Shown piece by piece: positions 35,001 to 44,268 of a stretch of DNA of 64,000 nucleotides. A program made the position numbers and the translations under genes. The notes beneath the pieces are model-generated. The model made no database searches. It was not told where the DNA came from and saw nothing but the letters and a program-made list of their open reading frames with translations. The first letter of the stretch is position 1. Each line of letters begins with the position of its first letter. The DNA comes from Cyanomargarita calcarea GSE-NOS-MK-12-04C (GTDB taxonomy: Bacteria > Cyanobacteriota > Cyanobacteriia > Cyanobacteriales > Nostocaceae). The stretch lies in the NCBI GenBank assembly GCA_019359595.1, contig JAHHGZ010000011.1, positions 124,001-188,000 on the forward strand, in the 5' to 3' direction.

Positions 35001-35736
35001 GCACTCCATAATATGCGTTTAATGGCGGGTAAAATTCTTCAAAATCAACTCTGACATTGGAAGAGACGGCTCGATGATATTCCCGGTAAAATATTGTATC
35101 AACGGCTTCGGGAAACTCCTGCCAAATATTTTTACCAATCAACTCCAGAGAATTTTTTTGCAATAGTTGGGCAGCATATTCGTTCACGTAAGTAAAGCGC
35201 CACTGTTTATCTAAAGCATAGAAGGCATCAGTAATGCTCTCTAGGGTGCAAGTCAGGCTTTCCAGGGATGCTTTGAGTACTTCCTCTAGACAACCAGTTT
35301 CTTGACAATCCCCCTGACTCTGTAGCCCTTTAAGCTCGCTGATATCCGTAAAAGTTGTAACAACAGCATAAGGTGCAGCTTCATTGGCGCGAAACAACGG
35401 TTGTGAATTGAGCTTCAACCAAACTAACTTACCGCTAGACTTATAAAACCCCATCACTACATTTAGGCAGGGTTTCCCGGTTTGCAAGGTAACCATTGCT
35501 GGATGGGTTTCGCCAAGGAACGGTGAACCGTCTTCATGAATCGTCTGCCAGGGAAGACTTGTTGAAGTAAAATCCTGTATCTGCTTGGCGGTATATCCCA
35601 GAATGCTTTGTGCGCTGGCATTACACGCACAAATCGTCCCGTCAGCTAGCTGCAATACCATCCCTTCCATAACACTATTAGCACTACTTCCTTGGCAGTC
35701 GGGAACTAAGTTTAAATGGACTTCTTCGTTCTGCAT
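32023..35736 (-). CDS. Multi-PAS/GAF hybrid histidine kinase
   Basis: A 1237-residue sensor. Five PAS domains occupy about 20-650 (visible PAC-type ends such as '[20 protein letters not shown]', [20 protein letters not shown], '[20 protein letters not shown]', [16 protein letters not shown]). A GAF domain follows ([20 protein letters not shown] to [20 protein letters not shown]). The kinase core has the H-box '[20 protein letters not shown]' and N/G boxes ([40 protein letters not shown]). A receiver domain ends the protein ([20 protein letters not shown], then [15 protein letters not shown] with the phospho-Asp). No membrane segment is evident, so it is probably cytosolic. Signal unknown; the next regulator is not adjacent. 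Confidence 0.92.
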   Translation of the reverse strand: [1237 protein letters not shown]

Positions 35737-36232
35737 TCTGGAAATTTGAACGACCTAAAAATATTTATAAACCTTATTACAATCTAATTGCTAGATAGTG
35801 ATGTAACTTTTACTCTATTTTCACCCGCTTCCTTGTGGGGGTTTAATACCCCGACTTATTCAGGTCGCTCGTTTTGAGTTGGGGTTCTGTATCCACATAT
35901 ATAAACCTGCTCCTTCTTCCTTCTTCCTTCTTCAACCATTATCCCCCGAACTTTTTTATTTGAAAGTCCCTTGATTAAGATAATAAAATTTTAAATGTGG
36001 GTAACTTAGTATTAAATTGGTCAAACATCTACCCAAATAATACGTATCTGAGATACAACTTTATCAGGGAGCAGGGGGTTTAATACCCCGATCGTAAAAC
36101 AGGTCGCTCGTTTTGAGTTTGGGTTAGCATCGCATCGCTTAATTTTGGTTTTTCCGGATAGTCTGTCTATTGCAAAGCAAGCTCAGTATAAAAAGCTACT
36201 ATAAACTCATCGCATAAAGTTTTAGGTGCCCT
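35737..36232. other. Non-coding spacer with a duplicated 52-bp block
   Basis: No gene. The blocks at 35835-35886 and 36071-36125 share GGGGGTTTAATACCCCGA and AGGTCGCTCGTTTTGAGTT, differing mainly in the middle. Each contains a GGGGT/ACCCC hairpin. A CTTCTTC-rich stretch lies at 35909-35935. The spacer separates two divergent genes, so promoters for both are expected here. Confidence 0.7.
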
Positions 36233-36781
36233 ATGATTGAACTCCTCGCCGCACTTTCTGCTTCTGCTGCGGCTGGAATTAGAATTGCTCTACCCTTGCT
36301 TATCGTTGGAATTTTGCAAGGTAATTCTTTGTGGTCGCAAGTCCCTGTATTATCTCACGTTTCTTCACCACTATTATTTGGTTTGCTCACCAGTTGGTCA
36401 TTGGTTGAGATATTTGCCGCCAAAAAATTACTAGGACAACGGCTGTTACAAGTAATTCAGTTATTATTTTCTCCGATTGTGGGTGCCATCATGGGATTGG
36501 CGGTAGCTTCCGCAACACCAGCACCACAATGGCTAATTGGCTTAATTAGCGGTACCTTAGCTTTGGTACTCCAACTAGTGCAAGTTGGTTGGTTTTACCG
36601 ATTGCGTGGCTTACCGCAATGGGCAATTTTTATTCAAAATTTCTTATGCGTCGCTTTAGTCTTTTTTGCTATTGGCGCTCCTTGGCAAGGAGGATTAATT
36701 GCTTTAATTTTACTGTGGCTGGCAGTTCATAGTGCCCAACGCTGGTATCAATGGTATCGAGAAGGAAAAGTTAGGAGTTAG
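36233..36781 (+). CDS. DUF4126 family membrane protein
   Basis: A 182-residue, strongly hydrophobic protein starting MIELLAALSASAAAGIRIAL. It has about five membrane segments (LPLLIVGIL, LFSPIVGAIMGLAVASA, WLIGLISGTLALVLQLVQVG, FLCVALVFFAI, GGLIALILLWLAVHSA). The 'AAAGIRIALPLLIVGI' opening and 'LFGLLTSWSLVEIFAAKKL' are typical of DUF4126 proteins. Function unknown. It is transcribed towards hemH and ends 175 bases before the end of that gene. Confidence 0.8.
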   Translation: MIELLAALSASAAAGIRIALPLLIVGILQGNSLWSQVPVLSHVSSPLLFGLLTSWSLVEIFAAKKLLGQRLLQVIQLLFSPIVGAIMGLAVASATPAPQWLIGLISGTLALVLQLVQVGWFYRLRGLPQWAIFIQNFLCVALVFFAIGAPWQGGLIALILLWLAVHSAQRWYQWYREGKVRS

Positions 36782-36783
36782 AA

Positions 36784-36950
36784 GTTGGGAGTTGGGAGTT
36801 GGGAGTTGGGAGATGGGGAGATGGGGAGATGGGGAGATGGGGAGATGGGGAGATGGGGAGATGGGGAGATGGGGAGATGCAAAGCGGAGTCTTTGTGTTA
36901 AAAATTCATAACTCCTAACTCCTAACTCCTAACTCCTAACTCCTAACTCT
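36784..36950. repeat. Compound tandem repeat between convergent genes
   Basis: Four copies of GTTGGGA (36784-36811), eight copies of GATGGGGA (36812-36875), then about five and a half copies of CCTAACT (36910-36950). The last block is nearly the reverse complement of the first (GTTGGGA/GTTAGGA versus TAACTCC), so the region can fold into a long hairpin and may stop transcription from both sides. Confidence 0.9.
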
Positions 36951-36956
36951 CCTCAT

Positions 36957-38120
36957 TCACAAAAGCCCGATCGCGTGTAACAATCCATGACGGGTAATTA
37001 TCTCAATCATCAAGGCAATAAAGCCAAGCATCGCAATCCGACCATTCCAAACCTCTGCGCTAGTGGTCATACCCCACTGCCAATTTTCTTGGGGGTACAT
37101 TTTGATTATTTTCTTTATTTGATAGACTTGCGATAGCTTCAGGCTGGGGGATTTTAGCGCATCTTGCACTAATTCTGCGAGTGCTTGAATAAAAACCGGA
37201 TGGGTGTTGGGTGCGGGTACTCGACAGAAGTTGTGAATTCCAGCCTCCTCTGCAATTTCCCGATACTCCATATCAATTTCTTGCAGTGTCTCAATATGTT
37301 CTGAAACAAAGCTGATCGGTACTACAACCAAATCTTTTACGCCTTTTGCCCCCAATTCTTGGATAGCATCCTCAGTATAGGGTTGCAGCCATTCGACTGG
37401 TCCCACCCGACTTTGGTAAGCTAATGTGTGGGCATTTGGTCGATTCAGAGTCTGCATAATCGCAGCAGTACATTCTTCAATCTCTTTCTGATAAGGATCG
37501 CCTGCTTCTTGTACATAGCTTTTGGGAACGCCGTGAGCGCTGAAGAAAATATGAGCTTCTACCGGGTTGGGTAACTTATCAAGTTCCCCATTAATCAGTT
37601 GCGCCATCGCTTGCAGGTAACTTGGCTGTTTGTGCCACGAGGGAATGACGCTGTATTCAATAGTCTGAAGTTTTGGATCTTCTTGCCAAAGTCTGTCTAA
37701 AAGTCGGAAGCTAGAACCGCTGGTGCTGATGGAAAATTGGGGATAAAGCGGTAAAATTACCAAATGTTCAATGTTATCTGTTTTCAGAAGAGCGATCGCT
37801 TCTTCTGTGTAAGGATGCCAATAACGCATTCCCACATAAATCTTCGCCTCTTGTCCCAAAGCCGCCAGTTGTTGTCTGAGGGCTTCTCCTTGTTCTTCGG
37901 TGATGCGCCGTAGTGGAGAACCACCGCCAATTTGTTTGTAGTTTTCTTGAGATTTTTTGACTCGCCGTGAAGAAATAAACCAGGCTAGGGGTTTTTGCAG
38001 CCAGGTAAAAGGTAGGCGAATAATTTCCGGATCGGAAAACAGGTTATACAGAAACGGTCCGACATCTTCGAGTTTATCCGGGCCACCGAGATTGAGTAAT
38101 AAGACGCCTACACGACCCAT
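36957..38120 (-). CDS. hemH: Ferrochelatase with C-terminal CAB/HLIP helix
   Basis: A 387-residue ferrochelatase, inserting Fe2+ into protoporphyrin IX to give haem. It begins [20 protein letters not shown], has '[18 protein letters not shown]', [20 protein letters not shown], the catalytic-His segment '[20 protein letters not shown]', [20 protein letters not shown] and '[19 protein letters not shown]'. After about residue 330 it carries the cyanobacterial/plastid extension with a chlorophyll-binding-like helix ([20 protein letters not shown]), which ties the enzyme to the thylakoid and to pigment balance. Complete, no defects. Confidence 0.97.
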   Translation of the reverse strand: MGRVGVLLLNLGGPDKLEDVGPFLYNLFSDPEIIRLPFTWLQKPLAWFISSRRVKKSQENYKQIGGGSPLRRITEEQGEALRQQLAALGQEAKIYVGMRYWHPYTEEAIALLKTDNIEHLVILPLYPQFSISTSGSSFRLLDRLWQEDPKLQTIEYSVIPSWHKQPSYLQAMAQLINGELDKLPNPVEAHIFFSAHGVPKSYVQEAGDPYQKEIEECTAAIMQTLNRPNAHTLAYQSRVGPVEWLQPYTEDAIQELGAKGVKDLVVVPISFVSEHIETLQEIDMEYREIAEEAGIHNFCRVPAPNTHPVFIQALAELVQDALKSPSLKLSQVYQIKKIIKMYPQENWQWGMTTSAEVWNGRIAMLGFIALMIEIITRHGLLHAIGLL

Positions 38121-38249
38121 AGCAGTTACAGTCCCCCAACCTTTTTAGTTTTTTTACTAATGTTCACAATATGTCTTTACTAAATATATAAGTTAATCGC
38201 TCTTGATGTTGCCAGTGGCAACAATATTCCGAGATTTTAGTTACCGCTA

Positions 38250-38351
38250 TCAATGGTTAGACGATACAATCAGCCGTCTGGCATCTCTAAAGGTCGGCGG
38301 TGAAGCGCGTTTTTTGAAAATTAGCTTTATAAGACTTAACAATTTGTTCAT
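38250..38351 (-). CDS. Possible 33-residue basic peptide
   Basis: MNKLLSLIKLIFKKRASPPT then FRDARRLIVSSNH. The ATG follows the ribbon-helix-helix gene stop by 4 bases and is preceded by GGAGGAG, a strong ribosome site inside the end of that gene. The peptide has a hydrophobic start then a basic tail. Conservation unknown; it could be a third member of the SPFH operon or chance. Confidence 0.35.
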   Translation of the reverse strand: MNKLLSLIKLIFKKRASPPTFRDARRLIVSSNH

Positions 38352-38355
38352 CTCT

Positions 38356-38526
38356 TTACTCCTCCTGTTCGTGATCGCCTTTGAATCTTCCTTTTTTCCT
38401 TGCTGCTTCTGTGAGGAGATACTCAATCTGGGCATTGACACTCCTTAATTCGTCAGCAGACCATTTTTCCAGCACTTCATAAAGCTTTTGGTCTAAACGC
38501 AATAAAAACCGTTTTTTCTCACTCAT
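38356..38526 (-). CDS. Small ribbon-helix-helix (Arc-like) protein
   Basis: A 56-residue protein: [56 protein letters not shown]. The strand 'KKRFLLRLD', the helix '[19 protein letters not shown]' and '[13 protein letters not shown]' are the classical Arc/MetJ ribbon-helix-helix pattern of DNA-binding proteins. The ATG lies 3 bases after the SPFH stop with AAGAG overlapping it, so the two are co-translated. It may regulate its own operon. Very short, but the fold pattern is clear. Confidence 0.8.
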   Translation of the reverse strand: MSEKKRFLLRLDQKLYEVLEKWSADELRSVNAQIEYLLTEAARKKGRFKGDHEQEE

Positions 38527-38529
38527 CTC

Positions 38530-39459
38530 TTATGTGTAAAGGCTACCAGTATTCACCACTGGTTGGGTATTCTGTTCTGAGGTTAAGACTACCAACAAAT
38601 TGTTAATCATAGCGGCTTTGCGTTCATCATCCAAGTCAACAATCTGCCGTTCGCTTATTCTTTTTATTGCTTCATCAACCATTCCCACCGCACTTTCCAC
38701 AATTAGCCTACGTGCATCAATCATTGCTTTGGCTTGTTGCCGACGCAACATCATTTGAGCAATTTCAGGAGCATACGCAAGGTGAGTGAGTCTCGCTTCT
38801 AACACTTCAACTCCTGCGACTTCCAGCCTTGCTTGCAATTCTTTCTGGAGAAACAAAGCAATTTCATCAGGAATTCCCCGCAACGAAGCAATTGACTCTT
38901 CATCAGATGCATCATAAGGATAACGAATTGCTAAAGCGCGAATTGCAGTTTCGCTTTGGATGGCAACAAATTGCTCGTAGTCATCCACCGCAAATCTACT
39001 TTTGGCTGAATCTACTACCTGCCATACTACCACGGCGGCAATTTCTATCGGACTACCTTGAGCATCATTAACTTTGAGTATTTTGCTGTTAAAGTTGCGA
39101 ACCCGCAGAGATATCTTGCGTTTACTGGTGAAAGGATTTGCCCACCAAAAGCCCGGTTCGCTCACAGTACCGACGTAACGCCCTAAAAAGACTAAAACGA
39201 CAGCCTGATTTGGCTCAACTGTAAAGAAACCCGATATGGAGGGAATTACCACTGCTACAAGTGTTGCCCCCAACCATGCACCCAATTCTGCTAAATCAGA
39301 AAAATCTTCTACCTTGAGACTTCTACCTAATACTCCAATCAATCCCTGAATTGTTGACCAAACTTGCCACCCGCCAAAAATTGTAGCTGCTGTTATAACC
39401 ACAAAAGCGAGAAAGCCATTGACTTTAAACGCAGAAAATTCCCCAATTCGCTGTTGCAT
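38530..39459 (-). CDS. SPFH/band 7 membrane protein
   Basis: A 309-residue protein. Two membrane segments lie near residues 12-35 and 60-80. The SPFH domain follows ([20 protein letters not shown], '[20 protein letters not shown]', [20 protein letters not shown], '[20 protein letters not shown]', [20 protein letters not shown]). The C-terminal helix '[20 protein letters not shown]' is typical of oligomerising stomatin-like proteins that organise membrane microdomains. AGGAG lies 6 bases before the ATG. It leads an operon with the ribbon-helix-helix protein. Confidence 0.9.
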   Translation of the reverse strand: MQQRIGEFSAFKVNGFLAFVVITAATIFGGWQVWSTIQGLIGVLGRSLKVEDFSDLAELGAWLGATLVAVVIPSISGFFTVEPNQAVVLVFLGRYVGTVSEPGFWWANPFTSKRKISLRVRNFNSKILKVNDAQGSPIEIAAVVVWQVVDSAKSRFAVDDYEQFVAIQSETAIRALAIRYPYDASDEESIASLRGIPDEIALFLQKELQARLEVAGVEVLEARLTHLAYAPEIAQMMLRRQQAKAMIDARRLIVESAVGMVDEAIKRISERQIVDLDDERKAAMINNLLVVLTSEQNTQPVVNTGSLYT

Positions 39460-39584
39460 TCTTTTCTCCTACGATTCGGCTGTATTTGTTATCAAAATGA
39501 TATCACTATAATAACAAAAAATAGCAAATGCCAAGAACCTTGACAACTCTTGCTAATGCTGCTGTAAAGTCAGCGGTATAACTC

Positions 39585-40121
39585 TCACCCGGACACCATG
39601 TTTTTGATCGGAAATATTTGATAGACTAAAAATCCCAAACCCAGCCCTAACAAAGAAAAGCCAGCGAAGACAATAAAGGCTTGAAACTTGCTAAAATACT
39701 GGAAAAAACTTTCTAAAGCGGCACCATTTACCACAGTTAAAGCAGAAGCGATCGCCCCAGTCAAAATCCAACCCACCCAAAACACAGCCGTATCCCCAAT
39801 CCACTCTTTAGCCCAAACCCGAGCTACAGTCCAAGTCAAAGCCCAAGAAAAACCCCATACCAAAGCCTCATCCTCAGCCAAAAAATAAACCCAAGTCAAA
39901 GTAGCAGCCCAAGCGCAAGGCAAAATCCAAGCCAAAGTAAGAGTTGAAGGTGCGGATAAAAAGCCGATTATGCCATAGCTAAATAATACAGATGTTAGCC
40001 AACCCCAATTATATAATGCCTGAAGAGGGTATTTTCTCAGGGAAGCCCACAAAGCTAACCAGGACAGTAAAATTACTGCGGAAGCCGTTAAGAAAGTGGT
40101 TACTATTCTAACTATCTCCAT
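39585..40121 (-). CDS. Tryptophan-rich membrane protein of unknown function
   Basis: A 178-residue protein with about five membrane helices (IVTTFLTASAVILLSWLALW, 'GWLTSVLFSYGIIGFLSA', LTLAWILPCAWAATLTWVYF, 'AVFWVGWILTGAIASALTVV', FIVFAGFSLLGLGLGFLVYQ). Many Trp residues near helix ends. I do not recognise a family. It has its own spacer on both sides (125 bases to the SPFH gene), so it is likely monocistronic. Confidence 0.7.
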   Translation of the reverse strand: MEIVRIVTTFLTASAVILLSWLALWASLRKYPLQALYNWGWLTSVLFSYGIIGFLSAPSTLTLAWILPCAWAATLTWVYFLAEDEALVWGFSWALTWTVARVWAKEWIGDTAVFWVGWILTGAIASALTVVNGAALESFFQYFSKFQAFIVFAGFSLLGLGLGFLVYQIFPIKNMVSG

Positions 40122-40315
40122 TGAGGATACAGGTTGATTTTGGGCAAGGTTGTCCCAGCCATATTATCGATATAATCAACCTTTTAATAGATGTCTAGAT
40201 AACCATTATCTAAAATAGAAATCCGAAAAATGGGTTATTTTAATTAAATACATACTTGCTTATAAGTTTGTTCTCAATAAGTGGAGTTAGAAATTCAGGG
40301 TATTTTCAATTTCCA

Positions 40316-40461
40316 CTTCATACAGTAGAATTGTAGTCTCATACCGTTTCTTTGTGAAGCTGCATATATTACCCCCCGGCTACGCCGTCCCCCCTTGGCA
40401 AGGGGGGACTACAGGGGGGTCTTGATTATGTGCATCTTCATACAGTAGAATTGTAGTCTCA
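40316..40461. repeat. 26-bp direct repeats flanking a small GC-rich element
   Basis: CTTCATACAGTAGAATTGTA (26 bp in all, ending GTCTCA) occurs at 40316-40341 and identically at 40436-40461. Between them is 94 bp with CCCCCTTGGCAAGGGGGGAC and AGGGGGGT, a palindromic cyanobacterial repeat. This looks like an inserted repeat with a duplication of flanking DNA. The rest of the 40122-40696 spacer has no recognisable gene. Confidence 0.75.
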
Positions 40462-40696
40462 GCATCAATTTTACCCATTTCTGGCAGTGGTTCCATCTCA
40501 AGTTGAATCGCGTAAATCCACCGACCACAATCTAGTTTACAGCTTAAGATTTGGTCATTACTACCAATAAAAGATACTATTTATTTTGATTAAATCTAGG
40601 TAGTGTTGTAGTCATGGTATTAATTTTACTTTGGCTGAAATATGCACAGATTACAGGATATCTTTAGCTAAAACTTTGATGAAGTAAATATCAGTG

Positions 40697-42262
40697 CTAA
40701 AAAGTAAAAGTGGTTCTAACGGCACCAATTACAACATCATTATTGTTAGAGTTATGGTCAGGAGCGGTCAGCCAAATTAATCCCGGTGTAATGCTGATAT
40801 TATCTGTTATCTGGTACTGATAAAAGGCTTCTATGTGATAAGAAGTATCTTTGTCTTTGGGTAATTGATTGATGCTGGAATTTGTGACTTTTGGTTCCAT
40901 TCCTAAAATAACACCAGCTAAATTACCTTTTTTACCCAAATCTGGAAAAGCGAGAGTAAGTGCATAATTCCAAATATCAACACTTCCACGTTCAACTGTT
41001 CCGGTAGCTGTGGAAAGATTCCGTGTATTGGTGTAGCCAACCCAACCACCTAAAACAAATTGATCGCTAATACCTAAAGATGCTTGCAAACCGTAAGAGT
41101 TGCTCGACACTGGAACCCCAAGTTTCGAGAACAGGTTTGCTTGATTGCTACCAATACCCATCTCCTGATTGTAAGAATTAATGTAAGTTAAGCCAACAGA
41201 ATAACGTTTGCTTGGCTTGACTGTTAGCTGTGCTAATAAACTGTAGGAACCATTAAATAAACCATTTTTTGCCGACGAGTCATTAGCTGATTCAGCCAAA
41301 TATCCTAATGTTAGTCCCAATGCATCACTAAACTCATGAGTGATTCCCACTCCAGCACCATCCAAATGCTCATAAATTGAATTATGCATGCCAAATTTCG
41401 ATAAAGCACCAAACGCCCCTTCTCCATCCAAGATACTTATCGTATCAGTAATTTCCTCAGCATCACCTTCATTTGCGATTGCAATAACAGAAGTCTTCTC
41501 ACCAAGGGGGAACTGATAAGCTAGCAAATCAATTACAGCATCTGTGGTACCAGCACTTTGCGTAAAAGAAAAACTTCCTTCGGCTGTGCCAATATTTGGG
41601 TTAACTGTATTATTAGCTTGAATTCTAGTTGTAAGTAAATCTTGTCCTGTAAAGCTGGTTTGAAAATTGAGCCGCGTACGCGCTCCTAAAGTAGTATTAT
41701 CTTCAATATCTTCGCCGTTAACTGTCTTGCCTTTGATAACATCGGTCAACGCTATGACGACTTCCCCTTCTAGTTTAGTTGTCGTCGAGAATTGATTCGC
41801 TTCTAAGGACGCAGTTTCTGCTTCTAATGTATCTACACGGTGCCGTAATGTCGTTAATTCCGCAGCAAATTCCTGTTGTAATCTCTGTAATACAGCAATA
41901 TCTTCTTTGCGTGCTAATTCTGTTGTAGCTGTACTAATTAACTCATTAACCCGCTCTAAACAAGCATTTACACCTGCTGCAAATTCGTATCGTGTCATGG
42001 CTCGATTCCCGCGATAAGTGCCATTAGGATAGCCAGCAATACAACCATAGCGTTCTACAAGCGATTGCAATGCCTGAAAAGCCCAATCTGTCGGTTGTAT
42101 ATCTGATAATTGCGATACGGAAGTCACTTGCTCTTTTATTTCTGTAGCAGTTGTAGTGACGGGGGTTGCAGCGATAGAAGTACCGTAATCGCAGGCAAAT
42201 ACATAAGCAAATGTACTAGCTGCTGAAGCAAGTTTAAGAACACCCCAAATATGTTTTGACAT
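40697..42262 (-). CDS. SLH/OprB-type outer-membrane porin
   Basis: A 521-residue cyanobacterial porin. The start MSKHIWGVLKLASAASTFAY (ATG 42262) is preferred to a GTG seven codons earlier because it begins a signal peptide. An SLH domain follows (VSQLSDIQPTDWAFQALQSL, 'VERYGCIAGYPNGTYRGNRA', MTRYEFAAGVNACLERV), then a coiled coil (LQRLQQEFAAELTTLRHRVD). From about residue 165 an OprB-like 16-strand barrel runs to the terminal 'VVIGAVRTTFTF', ending in Phe as outer-membrane proteins do. Homologues are described as iron-uptake porins; substrate here is not shown. Confidence 0.92.
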   Translation of the reverse strand: MSKHIWGVLKLASAASTFAYVFACDYGTSIAATPVTTTATEIKEQVTSVSQLSDIQPTDWAFQALQSLVERYGCIAGYPNGTYRGNRAMTRYEFAAGVNACLERVNELISTATTELARKEDIAVLQRLQQEFAAELTTLRHRVDTLEAETASLEANQFSTTTKLEGEVVIALTDVIKGKTVNGEDIEDNTTLGARTRLNFQTSFTGQDLLTTRIQANNTVNPNIGTAEGSFSFTQSAGTTDAVIDLLAYQFPLGEKTSVIAIANEGDAEEITDTISILDGEGAFGALSKFGMHNSIYEHLDGAGVGITHEFSDALGLTLGYLAESANDSSAKNGLFNGSYSLLAQLTVKPSKRYSVGLTYINSYNQEMGIGSNQANLFSKLGVPVSSNSYGLQASLGISDQFVLGGWVGYTNTRNLSTATGTVERGSVDIWNYALTLAFPDLGKKGNLAGVILGMEPKVTNSSINQLPKDKDTSYHIEAFYQYQITDNISITPGLIWLTAPDHNSNNNDVVIGAVRTTFTF

Positions 42263-42417
42263 GATACTACTTTTGTAAGGCACTATACAAACTAACTACG
42301 ATTATCAGTAAAAGTCAATTTAATATATCTTAAAATCAAATACGTATATTTACTTAGAATAATATCCGGTGGAAATGGGAATGATAGCAATAGAAAAAAT
42401 CAATTTAAGAAGCACAA

Positions 42418-44268
42418 ATGGTTCCGTTGAATATTGGTCAATGGTTTGGTAAATTAAAGGTTGGTCAAAAAATCAGCCTCGGATATGGAATGATGTTGGG
42501 GGTTGCAATTGCTGGTACAACTGTTGGCATTGTACTAACGCAATACTATCAACGTCAAGCCGACGCAATCGAGAAGGATGTCCTCGAAGAGTTCAAACTA
42601 ACAAACCGCTTGCAGAATAGTTTGCTGCAAACGCGCGTACATACATGGGAGCTTATCTCTTTAAAAATGGCATCTGAAGATTTTAAAGAAGTATATAATC
42701 ATTTTTTAGAACATCATTCTGATTTTAAAGAAGGATGGTTGGATTTTAAGGAATCTGAAGGAGCAACTAAGGGTGAAGAAGAGCAGGAAACACCAGGTGA
42801 AGTAGAGAAAGTAAAGGAATTTACAAAAAAGTATCAAGATGTTATCGATACATATATAAAAGAAATTGATATACTATCGCGGCAGGTTAATGCCTCTAAT
42901 TTCAAACCCGAAGATATTGAAAATATTAAGTTAAAATTAATCCAACTAAATAAAAATGATTTACTTGCAAAAGTAGATAGTTTTTCAGATAATTTAATTG
43001 AGCTAGAGCACATTATTAAAAAAGAATATGACCAGGTAAATATAGTTATTAATACTCTCAAAACATTACAGTTAAAAATTGTTGCTGGAGTTTTGTGTAT
43101 CTCAGGAATAATTGCAACGATTTTGGCGATTGCGACAACAAAGACTATTGCTCATCCCATTCAAAATTTGACCAAAATATCTCAACGTGCTATCCAAGAG
43201 TCGAATTTTGATCTGCAAGCTACAGTTGAAACAAGAGATGAGGTAGGTTTACTAGCAACTTCTTTCAATCAACTATTATACTCAGTCAAAAATCTTCTCA
43301 AGCATCAACAAGAAACGAAAGAAAAATTAGAATCTTATAATCAAACTTTAGAACAAAGAGTCGATGAGAGAACTCATGAGTTAAACGGTAAAAATATCTA
43401 CTTAAAGCAACTTTTGGAAGAATTGCATCAAACTCAAATACAAATGTTGCAAAGTGAAAAAATGTCAGCTTTGGGACAAATGGTGGCAGGTATTGCCCAT
43501 GAGGTTAATAACCCAGTTAACTTTATTCATGCTAACTTAAATCATCTTGAAGAATACAGTCAAAACTTAATACAAGTGACACAACTTTATCAGCAATATT
43601 ACCCAAATTTACCAGAAGATATTCAGCAAAATATAGAAGATATTGACCTTGATTTTATTATAGAAGATTTAAGTAAAGTTATTAAATCAATGACTGTTGG
43701 TACAACCCGCATTCGGGATATTGTCAAATCTTTACGCAATTTCTCCCGTTTAGATGAAGCCGAGTTCAAGAAAGTAGATTTACACGAAGGCATCGACGGG
43801 ACTTTAATGATTTTAAACCACCGTCTAAAAGCACAAACTGACCGGACAGCAATTGAGATTATCAAAGAATATGGTCAACTGCCTTTAGTTGAGTGTTATC
43901 CAGGACAACTAAATCAAGTATTTATGAATTTACTTTCTAATGCTATCGATGCGCTAAACGGGTTAACCGTTAATCACCCAGAAGGCAAAACACCTACAAT
44001 TACGATTCATTCTCAAGTTACCTCAGAAAATCGCGTGTTAATTTCAATAGCTGATAATGGTTCGGGTGTTCCCGAAGATATTCGCAGCAAGTTATTTAAC
44101 CCGTTTTTTACGACCAAATCTGTTGGCAAAGGTACTGGATTGGGTTTATCAATTAGCTATCAAATTATAGTGGAAAAACACGGTGGTAAAATTTGGTGTG
44201 ATTCCACATTCGGACAAGGTACAAAATTTATGATTGAAATTCCAGTGCATCCAATTGTTATCATCTGA
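42418..44268 (+). CDS. Membrane sensor histidine kinase
   Basis: A 616-residue kinase. TM1 lies near 22-45 ([20 protein letters not shown]), a periplasmic helical domain spans 46-218, TM2 is near 220-240 ([20 protein letters not shown]), then HAMP ([20 protein letters not shown]), coiled coil ([20 protein letters not shown]), and the H-box '[20 protein letters not shown]' of a type common in cyanobacteria. The ATPase part has '[17 protein letters not shown]', [20 protein letters not shown] and '[20 protein letters not shown]'. The last residues HPIVII extend beyond the usual end and come from DNA of the broken gene that follows on the other strand. No response regulator is adjacent. Confidence 0.92.
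   Translation: MVPLNIGQWFGKLKVGQKISLGYGMMLGVAIAGTTVGIVLTQYYQRQADAIEKDVLEEFKLTNRLQNSLLQTRVHTWELISLKMASEDFKEVYNHFLEHHSDFKEGWLDFKESEGATKGEEEQETPGEVEKVKEFTKKYQDVIDTYIKEIDILSRQVNASNFKPEDIENIKLKLIQLNKNDLLAKVDSFSDNLIELEHIIKKEYDQVNIVINTLKTLQLKIVAGVLCISGIIATILAIATTKTIAHPIQNLTKISQRAIQESNFDLQATVETRDEVGLLATSFNQLLYSVKNLLKHQQETKEKLESYNQTLEQRVDERTHELNGKNIYLKQLLEELHQTQIQMLQSEKMSALGQMVAGIAHEVNNPVNFIHANLNHLEEYSQNLIQVTQLYQQYYPNLPEDIQQNIEDIDLDFIIEDLSKVIKSMTVGTTRIRDIVKSLRNFSRLDEAEFKKVDLHEGIDGTLMILNHRLKAQTDRTAIEIIKEYGQLPLVECYPGQLNQVFMNLLSNAIDALNGLTVNHPEGKTPTITIHSQVTSENRVLISIADNGSGVPEDIRSKLFNPFFTTKSVGKGTGLGLSISYQIIVEKHGGKIWCDSTFGQGTKFMIEIPVHPIVII

Noticed and set aside
36812-36875. CRISPR-like repeats
   Set aside because: The unit is a perfect 8-mer without spacers, a simple tandem repeat.
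38203-38448. An 81-residue plus-strand frame
   Set aside because: It is antisense to the better supported ribbon-helix-helix and 33-residue frames.
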